64,000 bases of DNA from the NCBI RefSeq assembly GCF_003675385.1, contig NZ_RCWZ01000008.1:97965-161964 (forward strand), read 5' to 3'. Numbering within the stretch: position 1 is the stretch's first letter; each line of letters opens with the position of its first letter. The notes beneath the pieces are model-generated. The model was not told the origin of the DNA, did no database searches, and saw only the letters and a list, made by a program, of their open reading frames with translations. The position numbers were made by a program, and so were the translations under genes. Positions 1 through 8,827 of the stretch are shown here, one piece after another. Source of the DNA: Mucilaginibacter kameinonensis (lineage in GTDB: Bacteria; Bacteroidota; Bacteroidia; Sphingobacteriales; Sphingobacteriaceae).

Positions 1-562
1 CACCAACCTCATCGGCTACCTTACGGATAAACTCATAATCCCAATCACGTGAGTATGCAGAAGCACCGGCGATGATCAGTTTTGGTTTTTCGCGCAGGGC
101 AACTTCTTTCAATTGGTCATAGTCAACCAAACCAGTTTCTTTATTAACCCCATAAAAATGAGGCTCATATAATTTACCCGAAAAGTTAACAGGCGAACCA
201 TGCGTTAAGTGACCACCATGAGAAAGGTCAAAACCTAATATTTTATCGCCCGGCTGCAATACCGCAAGCATAACTGCTGCGTTTGCCTGTGCACCAGAGT
301 GTGGCTGTACGTTAACCCACTCGGCATTAAACAATTGCTTAGCGCGCTCGATAGCTATGGTTTCAATTTCGTCAACCACCTGGCAGCCGCCATAATAGCG
401 CTTGCCCGGTAAACCTTCGGCATATTTGTTGGTTGCAACAGAACCTGCAGCTTCCATAACCTGCCTGCTTACAAAATTCTCAGATGCAATAAGCTCAATG
501 CCCTCTTCCTGGCGTTGTTGCTCTTCATCCAATAGCTTAAATATCAGTTTGTCTCTTTTCAT
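1..562 (-). CDS. glyA: Serine hydroxymethyltransferase, 5' part (runs off the window)
   Basis: This PLP enzyme interconverts serine plus tetrahydrofolate with glycine plus 5,10-methylene-THF, the main source of one-carbon units, in the cytoplasm. About 187 N-terminal codons are visible. They contain the family signatures ELIASENF, GKRYYGG, NVQPHSGAQAN and DLSHGGHLTHGSPVNFSG in the expected order. The start is the ATG at 560-562 (MKRDKLIFKLL), a normal SHMT start. The PLP lysine and the small domain lie beyond base 1, so intactness cannot be judged. Transcription runs out of the window, and a 260 bp gap separates the gene from the flavodoxin gene upstream. Identification is firm. Confidence 0.96.
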   Translation of the reverse strand, partial: MKRDKLIFKLLDEEQQRQEEGIELIASENFVSRQVMEAAGSVATNKYAEGLPGKRYYGGCQVVDEIETIAIERAKQLFNAEWVNVQPHSGAQANAAVMLAVLQPGDKILGFDLSHGGHLTHGSPVNFSGKLYEPHFYGVNKETGLVDYDQLKEVALREKPKLIIAGASAYSRDWDYEFIRKVADEVG

Positions 563-599
563 TGTGTGTTTTTAACGGCGCTAAGTTAGCGAAAAAGAT

Positions 600-640
600 A
601 GATTTGAGATATGAGATATGAGATTTGAGAGGTAAGCAAT
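600..640. repeat. Short degenerate tandem repeat (GAGATATGA-like)
   Basis: Just upstream of glyA the words GATTTGAG and GAGATATGA occur several times in tandem. The rest of the 563-822 gap is AT-rich and shows no gene. The tract resembles a decayed low-complexity repeat of the kind seen at other gaps in this window, but it has no paired arm here. Confidence 0.4.
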
Positions 641-822
641 GTTAGATTTTACTTATTCAAAAGTAAACACAATATTATTTGCTACTCAACTCGTTACAAC
701 GAACTAATTACTGCGAAATAGACACCAAGCTTAAAACAGGTAAAGGCTGATATATGTAGGATTTACGTATCTTATTTCATGAATACATCAAAGTTTCATT
801 TTAAGCACATGTAAACGATTTG

Positions 823-1422
823 TTAATTATGGATTTTTATTTTCCTCAACCAGGCCTTAACTTCCTCATGTGCCTGTTTTTCCCGTTCGCCCTGTATAAC
901 AAAATAAACGCCGTCGCGTTCAATGCCGCCTTTGGTGGTAAAGCCATCTAATACCTTGCTTTTGGGGCACAGTTCTTTTACCGTTTCAAAAGTGCTGCCA
1001 ATGCCATAACCGGCATTGGTATTAAATGGAACGCTTGTTTTTCCGCTCAGGTCATATTGCTTCAGGAAGCTTTTTACAGGAGGCGGCAATTTCATTCCCC
1101 AGGTAGGAAAGCCAACGAACACCACATCATACTGATCGATACTATCGATTTTTGTTTTTAACATCGGCAAATAGCCGGTTTCATTTTCTTTGGCAACCTG
1201 CTGTACAATGGTCTGGTAGTTTTCAGGGTACGGCTTCTCCAGTTCCAATGCTACCAGTTTTCCCCCAACCTCATCGTGGATGATAATGGCTATGGCCTTT
1301 GTGTTATTGGTGCGGGACAGGTATACAATCAGCACTTTTTTTGTTGATATAGATTGCGCGTTAGAACAGGCAGAAATACTGCAGAGCGCAATTAAAATCA
1401 AAGCAAAACACACTTTTTTCAT
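823..1422 (-). CDS. Exported flavodoxin (lipoprotein)
   Basis: A 199-residue flavodoxin-fold protein. The N-terminus MKKVCFALILIALCSISAC is a lipoprotein signal peptide with a lipobox ending at Cys19. The mature part starts with the FMN phosphate-binding loop (VLIVYLSRTNNTKAI, about residues 29-43) and has a second FMN-loop region VFVGFPTWGMKLPPPV. Flavodoxins carry one or two electrons through FMN. Most are cytoplasmic, whereas this one should be anchored facing the periplasm. It lies 11 bp downstream of the SnoaL-like gene and probably shares an operon with it, the cupin and the aldo/keto reductase. The redox partner is unknown. Confidence 0.85.
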   Translation of the reverse strand: MKKVCFALILIALCSISACSNAQSISTKKVLIVYLSRTNNTKAIAIIIHDEVGGKLVALELEKPYPENYQTIVQQVAKENETGYLPMLKTKIDSIDQYDVVFVGFPTWGMKLPPPVKSFLKQYDLSGKTSVPFNTNAGYGIGSTFETVKELCPKSKVLDGFTTKGGIERDGVYFVIQGEREKQAHEEVKAWLRKIKIHN

Positions 1423-1433
1423 ACGCCCGATTT

Positions 1434-1919
1434 TTATTTCTTGGCCGGCACTTCTATCTTAACCGGCCGTAGCAATTGTGAAAAAGTGAGGGATCCCATC
1501 TTCCATTTACCGTTTTCTTTAACGTATACCTCTGTCACCATGAAAGCATGTACAACTTCGTTTCCGCCTACTACCGCCAGCAAGTCGATATCATTTAACA
1601 GGATGGCTGTGTTATCCAAAATATTTACTGAAGTGGAGTAAACGTCTGCTTTCTTATACCAGATCCCTCCTGATTTGATTACGTTGAGCTCCTGTTGTTT
1701 CCCCCAGCTTCCACCCATATGAACAAAAACGGCTTTTTCATCAAACAGCACATTTAGCGAATCAACATTTTTGTCGGCCATCCAGGCCCATTTGGTTTTA
1801 GACAGGTTAATGATCTCCTGCTCAGCTTTTGTAGGTGCAGGCGATGTATTTTGTGTTTGCGCACCGGCTAACCGCACCCCGGCAATTAGCAGGAATAATG
1901 TGATAATTGATGCTCTCAT
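1434..1919 (-). CDS. SnoaL-like / nuclear transport factor 2 fold protein, exported
   Basis: A 161-residue protein with a Sec signal peptide (MRASIITLFLLIAGVRLAGAQ, cleavage near residue 20) followed by one NTF2/SnoaL (DUF4440-like) domain. Visible landmarks are an N-terminal helix (EQEIINLSKTKWAWMADKN), VLFDEKAVFVHMGG and the C-terminal strands HAFMVTEVYVKENGKWKMGSL. This fold forms a cone-shaped ligand pocket used by small isomerases, hydrolases and binding proteins, and no specific reaction can be read from the sequence. The gene lies between the cupin and flavodoxin genes on the same strand with short gaps, which suggests a shared periplasmic role. Confidence 0.8.
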   Translation of the reverse strand: MRASIITLFLLIAGVRLAGAQTQNTSPAPTKAEQEIINLSKTKWAWMADKNVDSLNVLFDEKAVFVHMGGSWGKQQELNVIKSGGIWYKKADVYSTSVNILDNTAILLNDIDLLAVVGGNEVVHAFMVTEVYVKENGKWKMGSLTFSQLLRPVKIEVPAKK

Positions 1920-1949
1920 GATTTTACAGGATTTATTGGTATTAATAAA

Positions 1950-2408
1950 CTATTTCGCGCTGTTATATTCCGCGTCGGTTACCCTTTGCAGCCATTGGGT
2001 TTTATTTGTTGCCCCATTGGTGCTAACCGCAATGTAAGTGAAGGCTGATTGGGGCGATGCGCCGTGCCAGTGGGCTACACCGGGAACACATTTAATCACA
2101 TCCCCTTTATGAACCACCTGAATTGGCTTTCCCTTTTCCTGGTAATAGCCGGTGCCTTCGGTAATCATCAGAATTTGCCCGGCCGGGTGGATATGCCAGT
2201 CGAGTTTAGCACCAGGCGCAAAGGTGGCCGTTGCTATATTGCAATCAATTACACTATCGGCCTTATTTAATTCCCTGAGCCACACATCCCCTGTATGGTT
2301 ATTGGTTTTAGACAATTCGCCTTTTGTGAAGATGGCGGCCGTTTGGGCCATCACGCGGTTAGAAGCCACAACTCCCAACAACATCAATACATACAATACT
2401 TTTTTCAT
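1950..2408 (-). CDS. Exported cupin-domain protein
   Basis: A 152-residue protein with a signal peptide (MKKVLYVLMLLGVVASNRVMAQ) and one cupin barrel. Motif 1 is seen as GAKLDWHIHPAGQILMITEG (about residues 69-88) with metal ligands His-x-His and Glu. Motif 2 is PGVAHWHGASP with a further His. Such single cupins are often annotated as quercetin-2,3-dioxygenase-like or carboxymuconolactone-associated, but the substrate cannot be deduced. The gene sits 14 bp from the aldo/keto reductase gene and in the same direction as the SnoaL and flavodoxin genes. Confidence 0.85.
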   Translation of the reverse strand: MKKVLYVLMLLGVVASNRVMAQTAAIFTKGELSKTNNHTGDVWLRELNKADSVIDCNIATATFAPGAKLDWHIHPAGQILMITEGTGYYQEKGKPIQVVHKGDVIKCVPGVAHWHGASPQSAFTYIAVSTNGATNKTQWLQRVTDAEYNSAK

Positions 2409-2422
2409 GGTTTTTTGCAGGT

Positions 2423-3274
2423 TTAATTATTCAATTTTCTTTCTCCAAGCCATTTCACCATTGCCGGATCGCGATGGTCAAAAAAGCTGCTTGTTTTAGT
2501 ATCCAATGTTTTAATAGCATCCATATCTTCGGCGCTCAGTTCAAAATCGAAGATGTTGATATTCTCTTCCATTCGCTCTTTGCGTACCGACTTGGGAATG
2601 GCCACCACCCCCCTTTGCGTAAGCCAGCGGAGGATAACCTGGGCTATTGATTTATTGTACTTCCCGGCAATGGATTGCAATAGCTCATTATGAAAAATAT
2701 TGTTTTTGCCCTCGGCAAATGGGCCCCACGATTCTATTTGTACCCTGTTATCAATCATGAACTGCTGCGCTTCATTTTGCTGATGAAAAGGGTGTGTTTC
2801 AACCTGGTTTACAGCCGGAACAATCTCGTTATGGACGATAAGGTCAATCAACCTGTCGGGGTGGAAATTACTCACACCTATAGCTCTTACCTTGCCTTCT
2901 TTATACAAATCTTCCATTGCCCGCCATTCGCCGTACACATCGCCATATGGCTGATGCATCAGGTATAGGTCCAGGTAATCTAACTGCAGCTTTTTCAATG
3001 AACTTTCAAAAGCCTTTTTTGCCCCGGCATAACCGTCCCGCTGAATCCAAAGCTTTGTAGTAATAAATAATTCTTCCCTGGCTATACCGCTTGCTTTGAT
3101 AGCCCGGCCTACAGCTTCTTCGTTCATGTAAGACGCTGCGGTATCAATCAAACGGTAGCCTGTGTCAATGGCATCGCTTACACTTCTTCCACACTCTGCC
3201 AGATCCGTTACCTGGAATACACCAAATCCAAGAATTGGCATTTCGACACCATTATTTAATTTAACTTTTTGCAT
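2423..3274 (-). CDS. Aldo/keto reductase
   Basis: A 283-residue NAD(P)H-dependent AKR of the AKR5/2,5-diketogluconate reductase type, predicted cytoplasmic. The catalytic tetrad is complete: Asp in LIDTAAS, Tyr in SYMNEEAVG, Lys in FITTKLW and His in YLMHQPYG. The conserved VRAIGVSNF motif and the C-terminal cofactor motif AIPKSVRKERMEEN are also present. It is the first gene of the probable operon that continues into the cupin, SnoaL and flavodoxin genes. It is divergent from an AraC regulator, an arrangement common for aldehyde- or quinone-responsive reductases. The physiological substrate is not inferable. Confidence 0.92.
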   Translation of the reverse strand: MQKVKLNNGVEMPILGFGVFQVTDLAECGRSVSDAIDTGYRLIDTAASYMNEEAVGRAIKASGIAREELFITTKLWIQRDGYAGAKKAFESSLKKLQLDYLDLYLMHQPYGDVYGEWRAMEDLYKEGKVRAIGVSNFHPDRLIDLIVHNEIVPAVNQVETHPFHQQNEAQQFMIDNRVQIESWGPFAEGKNNIFHNELLQSIAGKYNKSIAQVILRWLTQRGVVAIPKSVRKERMEENINIFDFELSAEDMDAIKTLDTKTSSFFDHRDPAMVKWLGERKLNN

Positions 3275-3425
3275 AGCTGATATTTACTAAGACAAAGTTG
3301 AGGCCTTTTGCCTGTAGAAACAGGATACAGATTACGGATGTTTATACCATTATTACTGATTGGGGCAATTGCAGTGTCAACCCATTGATTAATAGCGTAA
3401 ATTCGAAAATTAAAACAGAGTGAAT

Positions 3426-4322
3426 ATGGATAGCATGCGCCGTTTCAATACAATAAGTGAATATAATGCATTTAACAACAACGAAACCAAACACCCATTG
3501 GTAAGTGTTGTCGATCTGTCCAAAGCCGATCCAAGGCAGGGCTCTAAAATGTATTTCGGCTTTTATATTGTGTTTTTAAAAGATGTTAAATGCGGCGATA
3601 TGGTGTATGGCAGAAATACCTACGACTACCAGGAAGGAACATTGGTTTTACTTGCGCCGGGGCAGGTAGCCGGTATAAACAGCAATGGCGAAACCTATCA
3701 GCCAAAAGGTAATGCCCTGGCCTTCCACCCCGATCTCATACACGGCACTTCGTTAGGCAAGCGAATCCACGGATACAGCTTTTTCGGCTACCAGTCGAAC
3801 GAGGCATTGCACCTGTCCGAGCGTGAAAGGAACATCGTTTTAGATTGTTTCTCCAAAATAGATTATGAACTGGAGCGGGGCGTAGATAAGCACAGCAAAC
3901 ACCTGATTATTGCCAATATTGAATTGTTTTTGGATTACAGCACCCGTTTTTACGACCGCCAGTTCATCACTCGCGATCATGTGCATCAAGGCATTTTAGC
4001 AAAGTTCGAAAACCTGTTGAACGATTACTTTGGATCAGACAAGCCGCAAACTATTGGTTTGCCTGCCGTTGCCTGGTGTGCAGAGCAACTGAACCTTTCG
4101 GCAAACTACTTTGGCGATCTGGTTAAAAAAGAAACCGGCAAAACTGCCCAGGAATATATCCAGGCTAAACTGATTGACATGGCAAAGGAGAAAATCTTTG
4201 ACGGAAATAAAACCATCAACCAGGTGGCTTATGAATTAGGATTTAAATACCCGCAACACTTTGCCCGCCTGTTTAAAAAAAGAGTAGGCCATACACCACA
4301 GGAGTACCGGTCATTAAATTAA
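3426..4322 (+). CDS. AraC-family transcriptional regulator
   Basis: The N-terminal half (to about residue 170) is a cupin-like AraC ligand domain. The C-terminal 100 residues carry the double helix-turn-helix: the first helices include NLSANYFGDLVKKETGKTAQEYI and the second NQVAYELGFKYPQHFARLFKKRVGHTPQEYR. A GTG at 3420 in frame adds two residues; the ATG at 3426 is the more likely start. The gene diverges from the reductase/cupin/SnoaL/flavodoxin set across a 150 bp gap, so it is the likely regulator of that set. The inducer is unknown. A clear terminator follows at 4423-4451. Confidence 0.92.
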   Translation: MDSMRRFNTISEYNAFNNNETKHPLVSVVDLSKADPRQGSKMYFGFYIVFLKDVKCGDMVYGRNTYDYQEGTLVLLAPGQVAGINSNGETYQPKGNALAFHPDLIHGTSLGKRIHGYSFFGYQSNEALHLSERERNIVLDCFSKIDYELERGVDKHSKHLIIANIELFLDYSTRFYDRQFITRDHVHQGILAKFENLLNDYFGSDKPQTIGLPAVAWCAEQLNLSANYFGDLVKKETGKTAQEYIQAKLIDMAKEKIFDGNKTINQVAYELGFKYPQHFARLFKKRVGHTPQEYRSLN

Positions 4323-4422
4323 AAAACAAATGCTTATTAGATAAATGAGTTTTGTCTGTGATAAGTATCAAGGTATCGCCAGCGTGAGATTGGTGATTTA
4401 GTTGATTACCGAATGGTAACAG

Positions 4423-4451
4423 TGTTCCGGGCTGAGATCCGGAACATTTTT
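4423..4451 (+). terminator. Intrinsic terminator after the AraC gene
   Basis: A perfect 8 bp stem TGTTCCGG / CCGGAACA with an 8 nt loop is followed by a run of five T. It lies 100 bp after the AraC stop codon and reads only on the plus strand, where the U-run is in the right place. Confidence 0.75.
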
Positions 4452-4524
4452 AATTTATATGTTTAAAAAATTGAAAGCATAAAGCTTCTACATCAGTTTC
4501 AAAAAAGCGCCGAATTTTAGGCTT

Positions 4525-5286
4525 TTAGCCTTCTGCTTCCAGCTCGCCTTTAGGCGAAATCCAGAAATTATTATACCCTAATCCTATCTGAATGTCTATC
4601 AAATCCTGCTGCAGCATTTCAAGCACTGCTAAAAAGTTGTATACAAAATGCACCTTGTTTTCAGACTCTTTGGCTATAGCCTTAAAGTCGAGCATTTTAT
4701 TGATCCGGAGCAGATCGGCAACCGCCTTTTTTTGCTTTTCGATAGTATAGGGATACTGGACAACCGTGTGTTTTACTTCCTCGCTGCGGCGCGTAAAATT
4801 GCGGAGCATCCGCTCATAAACCACCATCAGGCGGTAAAGGGTTAGTTCAGATAGTTCTTCGCCTGGAACGGCCACTTTTTCAACTTGCTCAAGGTCATGC
4901 TTGATATTGCCGCGCCTTTCCTGTTTAAAGCGCTCATCTTCCATGGGCCTTATCTCTTCGCAAACCTCCTTGAACTTTTTGTATTCGATGAGTTTCCTGA
5001 TCAAGTTTTCTTTGGTATCCGGATCATCACCCGCCTCTTCGGTACCGTAACGCGGCAATAACATTTTGGCCTTGATACGCATAAGCGTTGCAGCAACGAA
5101 AATAAACTCGCTGGCAATTTCCATATTAAGGCTCGTCATCTGGTGCAGGTAGTTCAGAAAATCATCAGCGATTTTCGCGATTGGGATATCGTGAATATCC
5201 AGTTCATCGCGCTCAATGAAAAACAGCAGCAGGTCAAACGGGCCTTCAAACTGGGGTAACCTAATGGCAAAACTATCGTCGGTCAT
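4525..5286 (-). CDS. scpA: Segregation and condensation protein A
   Basis: A 253-residue kleisin subunit of the SMC-ScpA-ScpB condensin complex, which compacts and segregates the chromosome. The hallmark N-terminus FEGPFDLLLFFIERDELDIHDIPIAKI (residues 14-40) binds the SMC neck. VAATLMRIKAKMLLP follows, and a C-terminal winged helix (KVHFVYNFLAVLEMLQQDLIDI) binds the SMC head. Length fits the family. The gene stands alone on the minus strand. A TATTTTTG box 7 nt upstream of the ATG suggests a very short leader. Confidence 0.95.
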   Translation of the reverse strand: MTDDSFAIRLPQFEGPFDLLLFFIERDELDIHDIPIAKIADDFLNYLHQMTSLNMEIASEFIFVAATLMRIKAKMLLPRYGTEEAGDDPDTKENLIRKLIEYKKFKEVCEEIRPMEDERFKQERRGNIKHDLEQVEKVAVPGEELSELTLYRLMVVYERMLRNFTRRSEEVKHTVVQYPYTIEKQKKAVADLLRINKMLDFKAIAKESENKVHFVYNFLAVLEMLQQDLIDIQIGLGYNNFWISPKGELEAEG

Positions 5287-5293
5287 AAAGGGT

Positions 5294-5301
5294 CAAAAAT
5301 A
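5294..5301 (-). promoter_or_regulatory. Candidate -7 box for scpA
   Basis: Read on the minus strand the bases are TATTTTTG, an exact match to the Bacteroidota sigma-70 -7 consensus TAnnTTTG. A TTTG lies 15 nt further upstream, slightly short of the usual 17-19 nt spacing. The box ends 7 nt before the scpA ATG. Confidence 0.4.
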
Positions 5302-5351
5302 AACATTTTACAACATCAAATAATTACAAATCAGCCGCCTTTACCAAACCC

Positions 5352-6644
5352 TTACTTGTTGTACGGATATTCATTAATCCAGTGAAAGCCACGATTATTC
5401 AGCCTGAACTTATTCAGATCAAATTTTTCAAGGCTGATATGAAGCGAATCAATGCCGTACTTCCCGGTCAAAATCAAATTGGTTTTGCCGGATTCCGCAT
5501 AATTAAAGTAGTATTTATTTACCGTATCGGCATCAGTAAACATCACTATGGTATGCGCTTTAATATCTGATCTAAAAGTGTAATTTTCCGTACTGTCATT
5601 CATCTTTTTCACCATGGCACGGCCCGAAGCGCCTACCATCAGTTTACGCCAGCGGTTGATGTTAGTAGTTAAGGGAGCAACAGTATCCTTATTTAACACA
5701 TAGGTTTGAATATCATAAATGCCATAAAGATGCGGCTTTACAGCAGCATCGCCGTATTGCGTGGCTGCTTTGATATCATCATTGATATTTGACACCAACA
5801 GATAAACCAGCAAAATATATTTAAAAACGGAAAGCGTAACATTTTTCCATTTAAGCCGGAAACGATGTGGTTCAATCTCCGACGGAGGCGCGGTCTTATT
5901 GAGGAAAAAGAAGTTGATAAGCCTACTGGCATCCTTTGAAAGAAGAAACAGCGACATAAGCACAAGTGTGGTCGACAATAATTTAACAGGCACATCAAAG
6001 CAGTAATTGATGGCCATAATATTACCGGCAACTACCAGCCCCAACACAGCGCCCAGCGTGGTAGTTTTGCGAAAAAACAGCAATAGCCCGCAGCTTACCT
6101 CAGCTATACCAGTAAAATAATTGAAGCCCCTTGAGTATCCCATGTATGTCCAGGCCAATCCCATAGGTGACGCATTACCTATTGATTGCACCAGGCGACC
6201 AGGTGACGGCGAGGGAAACTGCAGCTTGATAACCTTTACAAATCCATAACTAAGCATGGTTATACCCACATAATACCTTACAATAACGCACAACCAATAA
6301 AACAGCTTATTATAATTCCGGGACCTCCTGTCGGCAATTGACCATATTAGGGTTCCTATTGCTGCAACAGTTGCTATAAACAAAATGATCAGGTAATCGT
6401 AAGTAGTATCACCGCTGCCGTTAGTAAAAACGGTTATGGGTTGTCCTAAATGCAAAACGTGTTGGGCCAGCCATGGAATCAGCGTATGGAACGGTTTAAT
6501 GTAGTATTCGGCGATAACTTCCGTGTACGGCAATACACCATTTGGATTAAAAATAATGTACAAAGTAAACAGCTGCAGGATAAACCTAAAAGCTATTTTT
6601 TGCGGGGCCGACCAATAAATCGGGCTGGCATTTGTATCAGTCAT
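5352..6644 (-). CDS. DoxX-like multi-pass membrane protein
   Basis: A 430-residue integral membrane protein. Hydrophobic segments are visible near residues 16-33, 83-103, 118-136, 175-191, 198-212, 220-237 and 272-286. The middle contains a DoxX-like stretch (WLCVIVRYYVGITMLSYGFVKVI, then GIAEVSCGLLLFFRKTTTLGAVLGLV). The last 140 residues are soluble and resemble the C-terminal region of Bacteroidota DoxX/MauE-like proteins. No enzymatic motif is seen. The gene is 65 bp upstream of scpA on the same strand but has no clear functional link to it. Function unknown. Confidence 0.75.
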   Translation of the reverse strand: MTDTNASPIYWSAPQKIAFRFILQLFTLYIIFNPNGVLPYTEVIAEYYIKPFHTLIPWLAQHVLHLGQPITVFTNGSGDTTYDYLIILFIATVAAIGTLIWSIADRRSRNYNKLFYWLCVIVRYYVGITMLSYGFVKVIKLQFPSPSPGRLVQSIGNASPMGLAWTYMGYSRGFNYFTGIAEVSCGLLLFFRKTTTLGAVLGLVVAGNIMAINYCFDVPVKLLSTTLVLMSLFLLSKDASRLINFFFLNKTAPPSEIEPHRFRLKWKNVTLSVFKYILLVYLLVSNINDDIKAATQYGDAAVKPHLYGIYDIQTYVLNKDTVAPLTTNINRWRKLMVGASGRAMVKKMNDSTENYTFRSDIKAHTIVMFTDADTVNKYYFNYAESGKTNLILTGKYGIDSLHISLEKFDLNKFRLNNRGFHWINEYPYNK

Positions 6645-6849
6645 AAATTATAACAAGGTCAATGGTTTGAGGAAAGCTAAATATAATAATTTGCGGTAGC
6701 ATCTGTGAGCTAAATGTTTATAGCCTGTAGCCATGAGGCTATTATTGCTCTTTACACCGCATTCGGCGCAGTCGCAAAACAATTAATACATTTATATGTC
6801 CTTATTTTAACAATAATTACCTTATTTTGCAGGTTAAATATCCTTACGA

Positions 6850-8787
6850 ATGTCAATGCAGGTACCGGCCGGGAATTTATTACAAAAAATAAATTATCCA
6901 TCTGATTTAAAGCTACTTAACGAAAATGAGCTTGAACAGGTATGCAAAGAACTACGCCAGTATATTATTGACGTGGTATCCGTTAATGGCGGGCACTTTG
7001 CCGCCAGCCTGGGTGTAGTTGAACTTACGGTAGCTCTACAATATGTGCTTAATACCCCTTACGACCAGTTGGTTTGGGACGTTGGCCACCAGGCTTATGG
7101 CCATAAAATACTTACGGGCCGCCGGGATGAGTTTCATACAAACCGTATTCACGGTGGTATCAGCGGTTTCCCAAAACGTTCGGAAAGTGAATATGATACA
7201 TTTGGTGTAGGCCACTCATCAACGTCAATATCTGCGGCGCTGGGTATGGCTGTCGCCTCTCAATACAAAGGTGAAACCGATAGGCAGCACGTAGCTGTAA
7301 TTGGCGATGGCGCTATGACTGCGGGTATGGCTTTTGAAGCCCTTAACCACGCAGGTATCGAGAATTCAAACCTACTGGTGATCCTGAACGATAATAACAT
7401 GGCCATCGATCCTAACGTTGGCGCATTGAAAGAATATCTTACAGACATCGCCATCTCAAAGCCATACAACCGCTTCAGAGACGATATTGCGCATGTATTG
7501 GCCAAACTATCATCTATTGGCCCTGATGCGTTTAAAATCGCTCAAAAGCTTGAAAAAAGCATTAAAGGCACCCTGCTTAAACGCAGTAACTTTTTTGAAG
7601 CACTTAAGTTCAGGTATTTTGGCCCCATCGATGGGCACGATGTAAACCACCTGATAAAAGTGTTGAAAGACCTGCGCGATATTCCAGGGCCAAAACTGCT
7701 GCATTGTATCACGGTAAAAGGTAAAGGTTATGCCCTTGCCGAAAAAGATCAGACCAAATGGCACGCCCCCGGTTTGTTTGATAAAATTACCGGCGAAATC
7801 AAGAAAACTAAATACGACAAGCCTCAACCTCCTAAATTCCAGGATGTGTTTGGGCATACCATAATTGAACTGGCTGAGCAAAACCCAAAGATCATGGGGA
7901 TCACTCCGGCCATGCCTTCAGGTTGTTCATTAAACCTTATGATGAAGGCTATGCCAAACCGTGCGTTTGACGTGGGCATTGCCGAGCAGCATGCCGTAAC
8001 TTTCTCCGCGGGTTTAGCCACCCAGGGACTTGTTCCGTTCTGTAACATTTACTCCAGCTTTATGCAGCGGGCTTATGACCAGGTGATCCATGACGTAGCT
8101 ATACAAAAACTCAACGTTATATTTTGCCTTGACCGTGCCGGTTTTGCCGGCGCTGACGGTGCTACACACCACGGCGCTTATGACATGGCTTACATGCGTT
8201 GCATACCAAACATGGTTGTGTCTGCCCCAATGAATGAGGAAGAACTTCGTAACCTGATGTTCACTGCCCAGCAGGAAAACATGGGGCCATTCGTGATCAG
8301 GTACCCTCGTGGCAACGGTGTTATGGTTGACTGGCAGCGTCCGTTTAAAGCAATCCCAGTAGGCAAAGGCCGCAAGGTTTGTGATGGCGACGACGTGGCA
8401 ATCCTTTCTATCGGCGCCATCGGTAACGAAGTAGTTAAAGCAATTACCGAACTTAATGCCGAAGGTTATAACCCGGCCCATTACGATCTCCGGTTTGTAA
8501 AACCGCTTGACGAAACTTTATTACACGATGTATTCAGCAAGTTTAATAAAGTAATTACCGTTGAGGATGGCTGTATTGAAGGTGGCGCGGGTAGCGCGGT
8601 GCTTGAATTTATGGCAGATAACGGTTACACCAATATACAGGTAAAACGCCTGGGTATTCCGGATACCTTCATTGAACACGGCGACCAGCCCGAGCTTTGG
8701 GCCGATTGTGGTTTTAATGCCAACGGGATAGCCGAGCAGGTACGCAACATGGCCGAAAAAAGGGGCATGAATACTATCGCGTCTTAA
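6850..8787 (+). CDS. dxs: 1-deoxy-D-xylulose-5-phosphate synthase
   Basis: This 645-residue enzyme is the first of the MEP isoprenoid pathway. It condenses pyruvate and glyceraldehyde-3-phosphate with thiamine diphosphate. The ThDP/Mg motif starts at GDGAMTAGMAFEALNH and ends at NDNNMAI (about residues 150-185). The catalytic-Glu region VGIAEQHAVTFSAGLA, the AGADGATHHGAYDMAYMR segment and the C-terminal transketolase domain (VEDGCIEGGAGSAVLEF) are all present, and length matches the family. The ATG at 6850 gives MSMQVPAGNLLQKINYPSDL, a normal start. It is followed 40 bp later by the AlkB-like gene in the same direction. Confidence 0.97.
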   Translation: MSMQVPAGNLLQKINYPSDLKLLNENELEQVCKELRQYIIDVVSVNGGHFAASLGVVELTVALQYVLNTPYDQLVWDVGHQAYGHKILTGRRDEFHTNRIHGGISGFPKRSESEYDTFGVGHSSTSISAALGMAVASQYKGETDRQHVAVIGDGAMTAGMAFEALNHAGIENSNLLVILNDNNMAIDPNVGALKEYLTDIAISKPYNRFRDDIAHVLAKLSSIGPDAFKIAQKLEKSIKGTLLKRSNFFEALKFRYFGPIDGHDVNHLIKVLKDLRDIPGPKLLHCITVKGKGYALAEKDQTKWHAPGLFDKITGEIKKTKYDKPQPPKFQDVFGHTIIELAEQNPKIMGITPAMPSGCSLNLMMKAMPNRAFDVGIAEQHAVTFSAGLATQGLVPFCNIYSSFMQRAYDQVIHDVAIQKLNVIFCLDRAGFAGADGATHHGAYDMAYMRCIPNMVVSAPMNEEELRNLMFTAQQENMGPFVIRYPRGNGVMVDWQRPFKAIPVGKGRKVCDGDDVAILSIGAIGNEVVKAITELNAEGYNPAHYDLRFVKPLDETLLHDVFSKFNKVITVEDGCIEGGAGSAVLEFMADNGYTNIQVKRLGIPDTFIEHGDQPELWADCGFNANGIAEQVRNMAEKRGMNTIAS

Positions 8788-8827
8788 CGTTCGCATTCTC
8801 AAAATAGGGACATATCATTTTTGACAT

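Noticed and set aside
6714..6905. 63-codon frame upstream of and overlapping dxs
   Set aside because: It overlaps the real start of dxs in another frame and shows no protein features.
8014..8481. 155-codon minus-strand open frame inside dxs
   Set aside because: It lies wholly within a well-conserved enzyme gene, has no family features, and similar antisense frames occur throughout dxs.
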